From assembly GCA_013822345.1 (NCBI GenBank), contig PNKH01000063.1:1-45238 (forward strand): a DNA stretch of 45,238 nt. The letters run 5' to 3'. Of the stretch, positions 9,048-19,974 are shown piece after piece (position 1 is the first letter of the stretch; the number at the start of each line of letters is the position of its first letter). The notes beneath the pieces are model-generated. The model was not told where the DNA came from and did not search any database. It was given only the letters and a program-made list of their open reading frames with translations. This DNA comes from Isosphaera sp. (GTDB taxonomy: Bacteria > Planctomycetota > Planctomycetia > Gemmatales > Gemmataceae). The translations under genes and the position numbers were made by a program.

Positions 9048-9692
9048 TCACCTGCGGCCCGGCGGCGTCACCGTGATGTGGTACGTGGTAGTGAAGTCGC
9101 CGAAGAACTCCGACTGGACGGTGTTCACCAGGGTGTGCTGGCCCACCGAGAGCGGGTGGAACACCGCCCCGATCCCCTGGACGAACAGGGCCGCGACGGC
9201 GTTCCGGTCCCCGCGCGGCTGCGGGTCGGTGTAGACGATCGGCTCGGAGAAGAACGTCGGGCCGAACCCGAACGCGGCGAGGTCGGTGCCGCTCCCCTCC
9301 AGCACCACCCGGCCGTCCAGAACGGTCCGGATCTGGGCGGTCTCGAACAGCCCGAAGTCGACGATGTCCTGGACCCTGTCGTCGGGCCCGCTGTCGTACC
9401 GCTCGCCGAAGACGAAGAACGGCGTGAAGAAGAAGGGCGTCCCCGGGCGGAGCGTGATGTCGAACTCGACCGTCGTCCCGAAGTTGGCCGGCAGGAACTG
9501 CACGCGCCTCAGCTTGTCGGGCAGGTCGGTCCCCCCGCCCAGCTCGTCCTCGATCGCCCGCTGGGTGTAGACCGGCCCAAGCTCCTGGATCGTCGTGCCG
9601 AACGCGCTCGACTGCGGGGGCAGCACGGCCGAGGGCGTCAGCCGGTCCTCGATCGCCTCGAGCCGCGGGCGGCACCGGAGTTGGCTCTGCAT
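9048..9692 (-). CDS. Protein with N-terminal LEAIEDRLTPS motif, unknown function
   Basis: A 214-residue protein of unknown function. Its start (MQSQLRCRPRLEAIEDRLTPS) carries the L-E-x-L/I-E-x-R-x-x-P motif found near the N terminus of many planctomycete exported proteins. That motif may act in sorting, but no classical signal peptide is visible. The body is beta-rich with many aromatic and Asp residues and no catalytic motif I can name. The ATG at 9692 is chosen because the motif follows directly and AGGAGG lies just before it; the frame is open another 46 codons upstream, but that part looks non-coding. It is transcribed away from the gene at 9924-10370 with a 231-base gap and may have its own promoter. 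Confidence 0.75.
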   Translation of the reverse strand: MQSQLRCRPRLEAIEDRLTPSAVLPPQSSAFGTTIQELGPVYTQRAIEDELGGGTDLPDKLRRVQFLPANFGTTVEFDITLRPGTPFFFTPFFVFGERYDSGPDDRVQDIVDFGLFETAQIRTVLDGRVVLEGSGTDLAAFGFGPTFFSEPIVYTDPQPRGDRNAVAALFVQGIGAVFHPLSVGQHTLVNTVQSEFFGDFTTTYHITVTPPGRR

Positions 9693-9923
9693 GGGCTCCT
9701 CCTGTTGACGGACCGGTGGGGGAAACAGCATCGCGGTTCGGCCGACGGTTCGGATCGCCGGACCGGTCGTCAGATCGGCCGAACCCAATCGATGCGGGTG
9801 GAACCTACTCGTTCGGGAAGCCCCGAACAAGCAAAAAAATCGGGAGATGAATGGTACGGAAGTGAACGGAGCAAACCCGCCGGAGTCCGGTGGCGGGCGG
9901 CGGTCGCGAGCCGGGCGCCGGGT

Positions 9924-10370
9924 CTACTTCTTCGGCTCCGCCGGCCGGTAGTCCTTGAACAGCTTCTCTAACTTCGCGGCGACCGGAATCTTGTCCAGCT
10001 TGGGCACCGGCTTCGACGGGTCGGAGACTCGCAGGCCCGGGTGGGACATCGCCAGCCGGGACGGGACGTTCAGCGTGTACGCGAGGTTGATCGTCCGGAG
10101 GGTGTCCTCCATCTCCTTCTCGGTCGCGCCCGCCGGGAACGCCCGCAGGGAGACGATGACCTCGTACCCGTCCCCCTTCGGGTCGGTGACCACCCACCAG
10201 TTCCGCCCGTCGGCCTTGAGCCCGACGCCGTTCTTCCCGAGGTGGTCGACGAAGGCCTTGATCGCGGCGTCGTCGCCCCCGGGCGGCTTGTCGTCGCCCG
10301 CGGGGGCCCCGGTCGCCGCAAGGCCGCAGCACGCCGCGGCGGCCAGCAGTCCGGATCGGGTGGAGTACAT
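9924..10370 (-). CDS. Small secreted protein, unknown function
   Basis: A 148-residue protein of unknown function. Residues 1-24 form a signal peptide (MYSTRSGLLAAAACCGLAA, cut near APA-GDD). The mature part is a small domain with the pattern GRNWWVVTDPKGDGYEVIVSLRAFP, which looks like a compact alpha/beta fold, and ends in a Lys-rich tail. The ATG at 10370 is chosen because the signal peptide begins there. TATGCT about 40 bases upstream could be the -10 box. The nearest upstream gene on this strand is the acyltransferase, 112 bases away. No family name is assigned. Confidence 0.7.
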   Translation of the reverse strand: MYSTRSGLLAAAACCGLAATGAPAGDDKPPGGDDAAIKAFVDHLGKNGVGLKADGRNWWVVTDPKGDGYEVIVSLRAFPAGATEKEMEDTLRTINLAYTLNVPSRLAMSHPGLRVSDPSKPVPKLDKIPVAAKLEKLFKDYRPAEPKK

Positions 10371-10410
10371 CGCGTCACCCCGGCAGGTCGGATCGCCCCG
10401 TGATGCCGTC

Positions 10411-10416
10411 AGCATA
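10411..10416 (-). promoter_or_regulatory. Possible -10 box of the small secreted protein gene
   Basis: TATGCT on the minus strand, which would give a leader of about 35 bases. No clear -35 box is seen. Confidence 0.25.
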
Positions 10417-10482
10417 CCCGGGCGGGGTCGCGGCGGGGGTAACATTCGTGTCACGGCCCCGGAGGACGGCCCGGTCCGCCCG

Positions 10483-11151
10483 TCACTTCCGCCGCACCTT
10501 CTCCGCCGCCGTCACCTGGCGGACAATCTCCGCCCGCAGGTCCGCCAGCAGCGCCTCCCGGCCCATCCCCTGGTACCGGGCCGGGTCGATCGGCTCGCCC
10601 ATCGACACCCCGATCGTGCTGTCCACTGGCGGCAGGAACGGCGGCGAAAACCGCGGCCACTTCATGAACCGGTTCCACGCCGCGTACGCCCCGGCGATCC
10701 CGACCGGGACGATCGGGCACCGGACCCGCTGGAACAGGAGCGACACCCCGGCCTTCAGCGGCTGGACCTCGCCGGTGTGGGTCCGCTCGCCCTCCGGGAA
10801 CATGATCACCGCCCGCCCGCGGCCCAGGGCGTCCAGCACCAGCCGGATGCCGTCCTTCCCCATCCCGCGGTCGATCGGCACCGACCCGAGGCTCTTGATC
10901 GCCGGGCCGATGACCGGGATGCGGAACAGGTTGTCCCGGGCGAGGAACGTCGGGTACCGGGGGAGCGACAGGCCGACCAGCATCGGGTCGAACATCGACT
11001 GGTGGTTCGCCGCGATCAGCACCGGGCCGCGCTTCGGGACGTTCCCCCGGCCGGTCCCGCGGTAGCTGAACCCGAGGGTGAAGAACGTCCACATCGTCCA
11101 GTAGGCGGCGTCGTACCACAGGCGGGCGACGAGGCCCGGGCGGTCGTCCAT
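10483..11151 (-). CDS. plsC: 1-acyl-sn-glycerol-3-phosphate acyltransferase (PlsC family)
   Basis: A 222-residue acyltransferase expected to add the second acyl chain to lysophosphatidic acid, giving phosphatidic acid for membrane lipids. The catalytic HX4D motif is NHQSMFD with His50 and Asp55. The glycerol-phosphate-binding motif is FPEGER at 118-123. Hydrophobic segments near the N terminus would hold it at the inner membrane. Length and motif spacing are normal for the family. It lies 52 bases downstream of cytidylate kinase on the same strand. A cmk-plsC order is common in bacteria and links CDP-lipid supply with acylation, so one transcript is likely. The exact acyl acceptor is not proven by sequence. 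Confidence 0.9.
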   Translation of the reverse strand: MDDRPGLVARLWYDAAYWTMWTFFTLGFSYRGTGRGNVPKRGPVLIAANHQSMFDPMLVGLSLPRYPTFLARDNLFRIPVIGPAIKSLGSVPIDRGMGKDGIRLVLDALGRGRAVIMFPEGERTHTGEVQPLKAGVSLLFQRVRCPIVPVGIAGAYAAWNRFMKWPRFSPPFLPPVDSTIGVSMGEPIDPARYQGMGREALLADLRAEIVRQVTAAEKVRRK

Positions 11152-11203
11152 CGGCGGGTCGTCCCGGGTCGCGGCTAAACGGGGCCGGTCACCGGGGCCG
11201 CGG

Positions 11204-11857
11204 TCACCGCCCGACCAGGCCGCGGACCACCGCCTCCAGCTCGTCGACCACCTCCCCGGCGGTCCGGCCGGAGGTGTCGACCACGACCGCGTCGGGCGGC
11301 CGGCGGAGCGGGCCGTCGGCCCGCCCGCTGTCCCGCCGGTCGCGCTCGACCAACTCGGCGAGCTCCCGCTCGGGGGTCGTGTCCACCCCGCGGGCCCGCA
11401 GCTCCTGGCACCGCCGCTCGGCCCGGACCCGCACGTCGGCGGTGACGAAGAACTTCACCGGGGCGTCCGGGAACACCACCGTCCCCTGGTCCCGGCCCTC
11501 GCTCACCGTGTCCCGCTCCAGCCCGATCCGCCGCTGCTGCGGGACCAGGAACGCCCGCACCGCCGGGACGGCCGCCACCTGGCTCGCCCCCCGCGACACC
11601 GCCGGCGCCCGCACCGCCTCGGTCACGTCCTCACCGTTCAGCAGCACCCGGTCCGGCGGCATCTCGACGTGCACGTCCGGCAGGACGGCCTCGACCGCCG
11701 GGCCGTCGTCGCACGCCGCCCCGCGCCGCAGGGCGGCCAGGGCGACCGCCCGGTACATCGCCCCGGTGTCCAGGTAAGCGAACCCGAGCCGGGCCGCGAG
11801 GGCCCGGGCCACCGTCCCCTTCCCGGACGCGGCCGGGCCGTCGATGGTCACGATCAT
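11204..11857 (-). CDS. cmk: Cytidylate kinase
   Basis: A 217-residue cytoplasmic kinase that phosphorylates CMP and dCMP with ATP. It opens with the P-loop TIDGPAASGKGT and continues with LDTGAMYRAVAL, both diagnostic for this enzyme. The CMP-binding and lid regions show EGRDQGTVVFPDA (the usual form is GRDIGTVV, so one residue differs) and KFFVTADVRVRAERR. The ATG at 11857 is chosen because the P-loop must lie near the N terminus; the longer frame upstream overlaps the lipoprotein gene and is a shadow. The gene lies 23 bases after the lipoprotein stop and 52 bases before plsC, so all three may be co-transcribed. Confidence 0.95.
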   Translation of the reverse strand: MIVTIDGPAASGKGTVARALAARLGFAYLDTGAMYRAVALAALRRGAACDDGPAVEAVLPDVHVEMPPDRVLLNGEDVTEAVRAPAVSRGASQVAAVPAVRAFLVPQQRRIGLERDTVSEGRDQGTVVFPDAPVKFFVTADVRVRAERRCQELRARGVDTTPERELAELVERDRRDSGRADGPLRRPPDAVVVDTSGRTAGEVVDELEAVVRGLVGR

Positions 11858-11880
11858 GCGCGGCCGGGGGCCCGGGGCGG

Positions 11881-12267
11881 CTACTTGTTCGAGACCTTCA
11901 GGTCGACCTTGGTCTTCTTCTGCGCGTCCCGGACGACCACCCGGGCCGCGGTGTTCGCCGGCAGGTCGGCGGTGACCGTCCCGGTCTTCCCCTTCGCCTG
12001 CCCGAGCGCCTTCTTCGAGTCGGCGGTGATCAGGTCGTCCGCCGTCTTCGCGTCCGCCTCCTTGAACACCAGCACCGTCACGTCCGCGTCCGTCGAGGTG
12101 AACTCGACGGTCAGCTTCTGCGGGTTCTTCTGCGGGTCCAGGTCGACGCTCTTCGCCTCCCCGGCGTCCATGTCGTAGGACTTGCTCACGTTCAGCTTGG
12201 ACGCGCACCCGGGGAGGGCGACCAGGCCGGCGGCGACGACGGCGGCGGGCACGAGGCGGGCGAACAT
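11881..12267 (-). CDS. Small predicted lipoprotein
   Basis: A 128-residue protein with a lipoprotein signal: a hydrophobic stretch ending in the lipobox LPGC, with Cys21 as the lipidation site. The mature part is Lys, Asp and Val rich, with short beta-like segments (KLTVEFTSTDADVTVLVF, KTGTVTADLPANTAARVVV). It would sit on a membrane facing the periplasm. I cannot name a family. The frame is open far upstream only as a shadow of the 601-residue gene and the topoisomerase gene; the ATG at 12267 starts the signal peptide. A palindrome lies 39 bases upstream. Cytidylate kinase follows after 23 bases. Confidence 0.8.
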   Translation of the reverse strand: MFARLVPAAVVAAGLVALPGCASKLNVSKSYDMDAGEAKSVDLDPQKNPQKLTVEFTSTDADVTVLVFKEADAKTADDLITADSKKALGQAKGKTGTVTADLPANTAARVVVRDAQKKTKVDLKVSNK

Positions 12268-12306
12268 CGGCGGACTCTCCGGGAAGGGTAGGGGTTGCAT
12301 ACAGCG

Positions 12307-12369
12307 GTCCGAGCCGGACGCGTGAGCGACGGGCCTTGGTCTTCCGTCGCTCACGCGTCCGGCTCGGAC
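12307..12369. repeat. Palindromic repeat, family c, copy 1
   Basis: Perfect inverted repeat with 26-base arms and an 11-base loop. The arm includes GAGCCGGACGCGTGAGCG. It sits between the stop of the 601-residue gene (12378) and the lipoprotein start. The second copy at 27911-27975 differs by C to A in one arm and G to T at the paired position. Confidence 0.9.
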
Positions 12370-12377
12370 GAGGAACA

Positions 12378-14183
12378 TCACTCGACCTTCTTGAACAGCG
12401 ACTCGATCACCCGGTACCCGGTGGCCAGGGCCGGGGCCGGGACGTACGCGGCCAGGGTGGCCGTCTCGCCCTTCAGGGTCAGCGCCGCCCCGGCGTACGT
12501 CGGGACCCCGCCGGCCGGCTTCTTCGGGGCCCGGATCTCGGGGAACCCGGGGATCATCCCGGCCACCGTCTTCAGCTGGGCGGCCATCCCGGTCAGGGCC
12601 GACCCGACCTCCGCTACCAGCAGCACGTTCGCCTCCGCCGGGAGCTGCGACCGGACCGCCCGGAACCCGGCCGCCGAGCCGACCCCGGCCTTCTCGTCCA
12701 GGTACTGGTCGAGCAGCCGGGCGGCCGCCGCCCAGTCCTTCGCCGTCACCCGGACGACCACCTTCCCGTCCGACCCGATCCACTGGGCCGACTTCTCGGC
12801 GGTCGTCCGCTTCAGGATCTCCAGGGTCGGGCCGCGGGCCTCCTCCGGCAGGCCGGCCACGGTCGCGTCGAAGTCGTAGGTCAGGTTGACCGACGCGAAG
12901 GTGAACCCCTTGTACTTCTCGGCCTCGTCCCCGACCCGCGGGGCGGCCTTGAGGACCGCCCCGCCGACCCGCCCGCCGGCGGCCACCGCCTTGAACGCCT
13001 TCGCCAGCGCCTTGGCCGCCTTGTCCGCGTCCTTGTACGCGGTCACCGTCAGGGCCGCGTCCGGCGGCAGGGCGGCCGCGAACTCGGCCCCCGGCCCGGC
13101 CGCCTCCACGTCCTTCAGGTGCCCCTCGATCAGCTCCGCCCCGCGGGCGTCGTCGTCCGTCGTCACCAACTCCTGGCTCAGGTCGCGGACCACCCGCCCG
13201 ACCCCCTTCCCGAGGCGGACCGCGGTGTACGTCCCGAGCCCGGCCGGGAGCCGGGCCAGGTCGGCGAGCTGGCCCGGCGGCTCGGCCGCCAGCGTCTTGG
13301 CCGTCTCCGACCCGTCGGCGAACCGGGCCTGGACCTTCAGGAACAGCCCGTCGGGCCGGAACTCCGCCCCGGCGACCAGCCCGCGGCAGTCCTCGACCCC
13401 CTGGACCAGCCCCTTGAACATCACCTTCATGGCGTCGAGCTGCTTCTTGCTCATCCCCGGCAGGGCCCCCTGCTGCTGGGCCTGCTGCAGGGCGAAGTCG
13501 ATCAGCCCCTTCACCCCGCGGATCTCGTCCCCGAACTGCTGGTTGATCGCGTCCAGGTTGACGTACGCGGCGAGGTCCGATCTCAGGAACGTCTCGGCGA
13601 GGTCCGGCCCGAACTGCTCGGCGGTGGCCGCCGCGTACTTCCCGGCGTACCCCTCGGCCGTCCCCCGGTCGACCGAGACGGCGGCGTACTCCTTCAGGTC
13701 GACCAGGTGGACGGTGGCCTCCGCGCCGGCCACGGTCATTTTGACCGAGTCGACCCCGTCCCGCCCGCGCTCGACCCCCTTCGCCTCGTCCCGGGTCAGG
13801 AACGAGCCGAGGAAGTCCTTGTACCCGGTGACCGGGACCAGGACGGACACCGCCGGGGTCTCGTCGGTCAGCCCGGTCAGGTCGTTCAGGACGAGGAACA
13901 GCCGGGCGTCCTTCCGGACGGCGGTCAGCTTCCGGCCCTCGAACAGGGTGCCGAGTTGGTCGTCGAGGAGCTTGGCGACCCGGCCGGCCTCCTTCGGGAC
14001 GGCGGCGGTGAGGAGCTTGTCGAGGCGGGCGCGGGCGGTGTCGACCCCGTTCAGGACGACGACGACCGGGGCCTTGGCCGGGAACGGGAGGGGGACGTTC
14101 TTGCCGCCGTCCGCCGGGACCGGGGCGGCCGCGAGCGGGGCCGCCAGGGCGACGGACAGGGCCGCGAGGACCAGGCGGGACAT
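12378..14183 (-). CDS. Large secreted protein, unknown function
   Basis: A 601-residue protein with a signal peptide (cut near LAAAP-VPA) and no transmembrane segment beyond it. It has no catalytic motif I recognise. Its composition is mixed alpha/beta, with repeated Ala-Lys helices and segments such as VVVVLNGVDTARARLDKL, LVPVTGYKDFL and TAYKDADKAAKALAKAF. This layout resembles secreted planctomycete proteins of the DUF3352-like kind, but that is only an impression. The ATG at 14183 starts the signal peptide. It lies downstream of the topoisomerase B gene, separated from it by a 43-base-arm palindrome, so read-through may be limited. Confidence 0.75.
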   Translation of the reverse strand: MSRLVLAALSVALAAPLAAAPVPADGGKNVPLPFPAKAPVVVVLNGVDTARARLDKLLTAAVPKEAGRVAKLLDDQLGTLFEGRKLTAVRKDARLFLVLNDLTGLTDETPAVSVLVPVTGYKDFLGSFLTRDEAKGVERGRDGVDSVKMTVAGAEATVHLVDLKEYAAVSVDRGTAEGYAGKYAAATAEQFGPDLAETFLRSDLAAYVNLDAINQQFGDEIRGVKGLIDFALQQAQQQGALPGMSKKQLDAMKVMFKGLVQGVEDCRGLVAGAEFRPDGLFLKVQARFADGSETAKTLAAEPPGQLADLARLPAGLGTYTAVRLGKGVGRVVRDLSQELVTTDDDARGAELIEGHLKDVEAAGPGAEFAAALPPDAALTVTAYKDADKAAKALAKAFKAVAAGGRVGGAVLKAAPRVGDEAEKYKGFTFASVNLTYDFDATVAGLPEEARGPTLEILKRTTAEKSAQWIGSDGKVVVRVTAKDWAAAARLLDQYLDEKAGVGSAAGFRAVRSQLPAEANVLLVAEVGSALTGMAAQLKTVAGMIPGFPEIRAPKKPAGGVPTYAGAALTLKGETATLAAYVPAPALATGYRVIESLFKKVE

Positions 14184-14257
14184 GGCGACACCCGGGGACG
14201 TGGGTTGCCGGACGCAGGCATGATACCCGAACGCCGGCCGGTCGCCAGGGGTCGCGG

Positions 14258-14366
14258 TCCTGGACCGCGGCCGTCCCGGCCGCCGGTACCCATCTCGGGA
14301 CGCCCCGGAGTATCCCCGCAGCCTCCCGAGATGGGTACCGGCGGCCGGGACGGCCGCGGTCCAGGA
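14258..14366. repeat. Palindromic repeat, family a, copy 2 (longest arms)
   Basis: Perfect inverted repeat with 43-base arms and a 23-base loop, the longest in the window. The outer part of each arm is the family core (CCTGGACCGCGGCCGTCCC). The inner 18 or so bases (GGTACCCATCTCGGGA) are not found in the other two copies. It lies 3 bases past the stop of the topoisomerase B gene. Confidence 0.92.
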
Positions 14367-14369
14367 AGA

Positions 14370-16301
<1,932 letters not shown>

Positions 16302-16323
16302 CGTGATAAAGCCCTCAATACCA

Positions 16324-16410
16324 GCCACGGATGGACACGGATGAAGCACGGATCAGACAATAGAATTGGTCTTGTTCTTCATCCGTGTTTCATCCGTGTC
16401 CATCCGTGGC
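16324..16410. repeat. Palindromic repeat, family h, overlapping the topoisomerase A stop
   Basis: Inverted repeat with 30-base arms (29 of 30 paired) and a 27-base AT-rich loop. The arm is built of short repeated words (ATCCGTG). It is clearly less GC-rich than the genes around it. Its right arm contains the stop codon of the A subunit (16390-16392) and that gene's last seven codons. Confidence 0.9.
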
Positions 16411-18741
16411 CCCTGTCTTTCTGCCGTCGACCTCGTCCCAGTTCACCAGCGCGATCGGGTCCGGGGCGACGCGGGTGAACCGGGTGCGGACGAACGGCCT
16501 GTCGCCCTTCCCGCCGCGCCGCTGCGACTTCACCGCCCCCGGCCCGAACTCCCGCTGCCCGCCGGTCTCGGTCTCGACGAACAGCTTGTCGAACCGCCCG
16601 CCGACCAGCGTCCCGCCGACGCACACGTCGTCGTCGAGCTTGATGCCGATCACGCCCTTCCCGGCCCCGGACAGGACCGCCACCTCGTCCACCGGGAAGT
16701 GGATCAGGTGCCCGCCGGCGGACGCCAGCATCACCCCCGTCTCGTCCCCGACCAGGCGGGCCATCACCACCTTGTCGCCGGGGTCGAGCTTCACGAACCG
16801 CCGGCCGGCCTTCGTCGACTCGGCCCGGAAGCCGGCCAGCGGGATGCGGAGGACGTTCCCGGCGGTGGTCGCGACGAGGATGTAGGGGCCGCCCGGGGTG
16901 CCGCGCCGCTCCGGCTGGTCCGGCGGGGTGAACCGCGGGTCGGTGGTGACGGCCGCGACCACCCGCACCCCGTCGGCGAACTTGAAGTACTTGGTCACCG
17001 GCTCGCCGTACCCGGCGGTCGCCGGCACCTCGTTCGCCCGCATCGTGTACGCGGTCCCGTCGTCGGCGAAGAAGACGACGTGGTCGAGTGTGCTGGCCGG
17101 GACCACCGCCACCACCTCGTCGCCCTCCTTCACCCGCGTCGACTCGACCGACTGCAGCCGCCCGACCCGCTTCAGGTTCCCGTCCCGGGTGAGCACCACG
17201 TTGGTGTTCTCCCGGACGATGTACGCCTCGGCGTCGAACGTCAGCACGTCCTCGTCCGACGCCATCCGCGTCTTCCGCCGCTCCGGGAACTGCTCCGCGA
17301 GGGCTTCGAGTTCGCCGCGGACGACGCCCCACAGCTTCTTCTCCGACTTGAGCAGCCCCTCGATCCGCAGGGCCTCCGCCTTCTTCTCCGCCAGCTCGTC
17401 GAGGATCTTCCGGATCTCCATCTGGGCGATCTTGTACAGCTGGGCGTCGAGGATCGCGCCGACTTGGTCGTCGTCGAGCTTGAAGTTGGCCTTCAGCTTG
17501 TCGGCGGCGTCCGGCTTGCCGGTGCTCTCGCGGATCAGCTTGATGGCCTGGTCCAGGGCGTTGAAGACGACCGCGAACCCCTCCAGGATGTGGATCCGCT
17601 TGCGGAGCTGCCGCAGCTGGTACTCGAACCGCCGGCGGACGGTCGCCAGCCGGAAGTCGAGGAAGTGGCGGAGCAGATCCTTGAGGCTCAGCCCGTCGCG
17701 CGGGACGAGGTCCTTACCGCGCCCGGCCGGGACCAGGGCCGTCATGTTGTACGAGAACGTCTTCTGCAGGTCGGTGTGCTTGTAGAGGTACGCCATGACC
17801 AGGTTCGGGTCGGTCCCCGGCCTTACCTCCAGCACCAGCCGCAGCCCGTCCCGCTCGTTCGACTCGTTCGACTGGCCGGTCAGCTGCGGCAGCCGCCGCT
17901 CCTCGACGATCCGGCCGATCGCCTGTTCGAGTTCCCCCTTGTCAATGCCGTACGGGATGGACGTGATGACGATCTGGGTGCGGCCCTTGTCGAGCTTCTC
18001 TTCCTTCCACTCGCCCTGGATCTTGATGGTGCCCGTGCCGTCCTCGTAGATCTTGCGGAGCGTCGCCCGGTCGGTGACGATCTTCCCGCCGAGCGGGAAG
18101 TCCGGCCCCTTCACCTTCTCCATCAGCACGGCGACGGTCGCGTCCGGGTTGTCGATCAGCACGACGCACGCCCGGAGCACCTCGGCGAGGTTGTGCGGCG
18201 GCATGCTCGTCGCCATGCCGACGGCGATCCCGGAGGTGCCGTTCACCAGCAGGTTCGGGAACTGCGCCGGGAGGACGGCCGGCTGGCGGCGGGTGCCGTC
18301 GTAGTTCGGGACGAGGTCAACGGTTTCCTGGTCGAGTTCGCCGAGCAGCAGCTCGGCCTGGCGGGTGAGCTTCGCCTCGGTGTACCGGTACGCGGCCGGC
18401 GGGTCGCCGTCGACCGACCCGAAGTTCCCCTGGCCGTGGACGAGCGGGACCCGCAGCACCCACCCCTGGGCCATCCGCACCAGGGCGTCGTACAGGGCGG
18501 TGTCGCCGTGCGGGTGGTAGTTCCCCATCACGTCGCCGACGATCTTCGCACACTTCAGCGCCTTGCGGTCGAACGTCAGGTTCAGGTCCTGGTACATGGC
18601 GTACAGGATCCGCCGCTGGACCGGCTTCAGCCCGTCGCGGATATCCGGCAGGGCCCGGCTCTTGACCACCGACAGGGCGTAGGTGAGGAACCGGTCCCGG
18701 ACCTCGGCCGCGATCGACCGGACGGCAATCGTCTCCGCCAT
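16390..18741 (-). CDS. Type IIA DNA topoisomerase, subunit A (GyrA/ParC)
   Basis: A 783-residue breakage-reunion subunit, partner of the B subunit that follows 88 bases later in the same direction. The catalytic Tyr is Tyr120 in AAYRYTE. The quinolone-pocket region reads [10 protein letters not shown] at 76-85, with Thr where E. coli GyrA has Ser83. The coiled gate and beta-pinwheel tail follow. A GyrA-box (QRRGGKG) is present, but at 740-746 near the C terminus. The usual first-blade place (after [11 protein letters not shown]) has no box. The last residues GATDGHG and the stop come from a palindromic repeat. The ATG at 18741 gives the standard start ([18 protein letters not shown]); the longer frame upstream is repeat and spacer DNA. 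The box argues for gyrase activity, but its place is unusual. Confidence 0.94.
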   Translation of the reverse strand: MAETIAVRSIAAEVRDRFLTYALSVVKSRALPDIRDGLKPVQRRILYAMYQDLNLTFDRKALKCAKIVGDVMGNYHPHGDTALYDALVRMAQGWVLRVPLVHGQGNFGSVDGDPPAAYRYTEAKLTRQAELLLGELDQETVDLVPNYDGTRRQPAVLPAQFPNLLVNGTSGIAVGMATSMPPHNLAEVLRACVVLIDNPDATVAVLMEKVKGPDFPLGGKIVTDRATLRKIYEDGTGTIKIQGEWKEEKLDKGRTQIVITSIPYGIDKGELEQAIGRIVEERRLPQLTGQSNESNERDGLRLVLEVRPGTDPNLVMAYLYKHTDLQKTFSYNMTALVPAGRGKDLVPRDGLSLKDLLRHFLDFRLATVRRRFEYQLRQLRKRIHILEGFAVVFNALDQAIKLIRESTGKPDAADKLKANFKLDDDQVGAILDAQLYKIAQMEIRKILDELAEKKAEALRIEGLLKSEKKLWGVVRGELEALAEQFPERRKTRMASDEDVLTFDAEAYIVRENTNVVLTRDGNLKRVGRLQSVESTRVKEGDEVVAVVPASTLDHVVFFADDGTAYTMRANEVPATAGYGEPVTKYFKFADGVRVVAAVTTDPRFTPPDQPERRGTPGGPYILVATTAGNVLRIPLAGFRAESTKAGRRFVKLDPGDKVVMARLVGDETGVMLASAGGHLIHFPVDEVAVLSGAGKGVIGIKLDDDVCVGGTLVGGRFDKLFVETETGGQREFGPGAVKSQRRGGKGDRPFVRTRFTRVAPDPIALVNWDEVDGRKTGATDGHG

Positions 18742-18834
18742 TGAGGGAACCTCGACTCCGACCGGGGGCGTAGTGAACGGGTGGATAAGAAGGTTACCAG
18801 GTCCGCGGCCGGCGGTGAAGGTCGGTTCGTCCTC

Positions 18835-18943
18835 CTGGACCGCGGCCGTCCCGGCCGCTCCACCGGCCCGCCCCCGGGCGCCTCCGGGATGACCGTGTTG
18901 CTTCCCGACCGGGGCAGCAGCGGCCGGGACGGCCGCGGTCCAG
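18835..18943. repeat. Palindromic repeat, family a, copy 3
   Basis: Perfect 25-base arms (CTGGACCGCGGCCGTCCCGG core) separated by a 59-base unrelated spacer. It lies upstream of the topoisomerase A start and downstream of the PhnD-like gene. The differing spacers of copies 1 to 3 (5, 23 and 59 bases) show that the arms are the conserved part. Confidence 0.88.
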
Positions 18944-19006
18944 ACGGACACAACCCCCGCGCGGGCGGGGGTTGGTGGGGTGGTCCGCGGGTGCCGGCCG
19001 GGCCGC

Positions 19007-19894
19007 CTACTTCGGCGGCGGGTACGCCTTCACACTCCGCTCGACGAGGCCATTATACCCCGCGGTCACGTCCTCGAACCCCTTCAGTTGCCAGAACATG
19101 GCGAACGTCCGGCCGACCGGAGTGTTGACGCTGTCGACCAGGCCCTTCCGCAGCTTCTCCGCCTGCTGCGGGGTTAGCGCCCCGTTCCGGTACACGACGA
19201 CCGCCGGCGGGAGCGGCTCGGACTCGGCCAGCACCCGCAGCCGCTTGTGGCAGGCCGGGAGCTGGTTCCGCAGGGCGATCAGGGCGGAGATGTCGACGAC
19301 GGTCGCCTCGGCCCCGCCGTTGGCGACCTCGGCCAGGGCGTCCTGAGGGGTCGACCCGGCGACCGGCTTGGCCGCGGCGCAGCAGCCGTCCGGGAGCCCG
19401 GCCCGGAGGTGGTCGAGGAACATGTGGCAGTGGGCCTTCGACCCCTGCGGGAGGGCGACGCACGCCCCCTTCAGGTCCTTCGGCTCGGTCGCCTTCGAGG
19501 CGGCGTTCACGACCAGGCACGCCTGCACCTTGCCGCAGTTCGGGACGGTCGCCACCAGGGGGACGAGGCCGGGGGCGTCCTTCACCCAGGCGTACTCGAA
19601 CCCGTGGAACACCGCGATGTCGACCTTCCCGGCCTTCATCGCGGCGGCCAGGGCCTGGTAGTCGGGCAAAACCTCGACGACGCCGTTGACCCCGGCCTTG
19701 TCGCGGATCAGGCTCTGGAACGGCCGGGCCCCGGCCATGACCAGGGCGGTCGGCATGTCCTTGAACATCGGCTGGGGGAGGCCGATCTTCAGCTCGGCGG
19801 CCGGCGCCGGCCCCTGCCCCTTGGCCCCGGTGGCCGCGGGACCGGCCCCGAGCACCACCGCCATCACGGCGACCAGCACAGACGCGCGACCCAC
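19007..19894 (-). CDS. PhnD-like periplasmic substrate-binding protein
   Basis: A 295-residue exported protein of the phosphate/phosphonate-binding (PhnD, type 2 periplasmic) superfamily. It has a signal peptide of about 23 residues, then [10 protein letters not shown]. The pattern [28 protein letters not shown], followed by [24 protein letters not shown], fits the two-lobed fold. Near the end, [12 protein letters not shown] fits the usual last helix. Unusually for an exported protein there are eight or so Cys residues, including adjacent CC. Start: GTG at 19894, with AAAGGGG just upstream and no in-frame ATG nearby. No ABC permease or ATPase is next to it, so it may work as a sensor or an orphan binding protein. 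It lies 80 bases after the TolC-like gene on the same strand. The ligand is unknown. Confidence 0.8.
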   Translation of the reverse strand: MGRASVLVAVMAVVLGAGPAATGAKGQGPAPAAELKIGLPQPMFKDMPTALVMAGARPFQSLIRDKAGVNGVVEVLPDYQALAAAMKAGKVDIAVFHGFEYAWVKDAPGLVPLVATVPNCGKVQACLVVNAASKATEPKDLKGACVALPQGSKAHCHMFLDHLRAGLPDGCCAAAKPVAGSTPQDALAEVANGGAEATVVDISALIALRNQLPACHKRLRVLAESEPLPPAVVVYRNGALTPQQAEKLRKGLVDSVNTPVGRTFAMFWQLKGFEDVTAGYNGLVERSVKAYPPPK

Positions 19895-19974
19895 GACCCA
19901 CCCCTTTGGTATGGCGTTGACTCCTTCCGAACCATTCCGGGCACGTCGGCCTCACGGCCCGACGCCCGCCCCGG

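Noticed and set aside
9800-9850. Hairpin GTTCGGG/CCCGAAC next to an A-run as a terminator
   Set aside because: The A/T-run is on the wrong side of the stem for either neighbouring gene's transcript.
18780-18788. TTATCCACC on the minus strand, one base off a DnaA box, upstream of topoisomerase A
   Set aside because: A single imperfect box with no cluster, AT-rich unwinding region or dnaA gene is not evidence of an origin.
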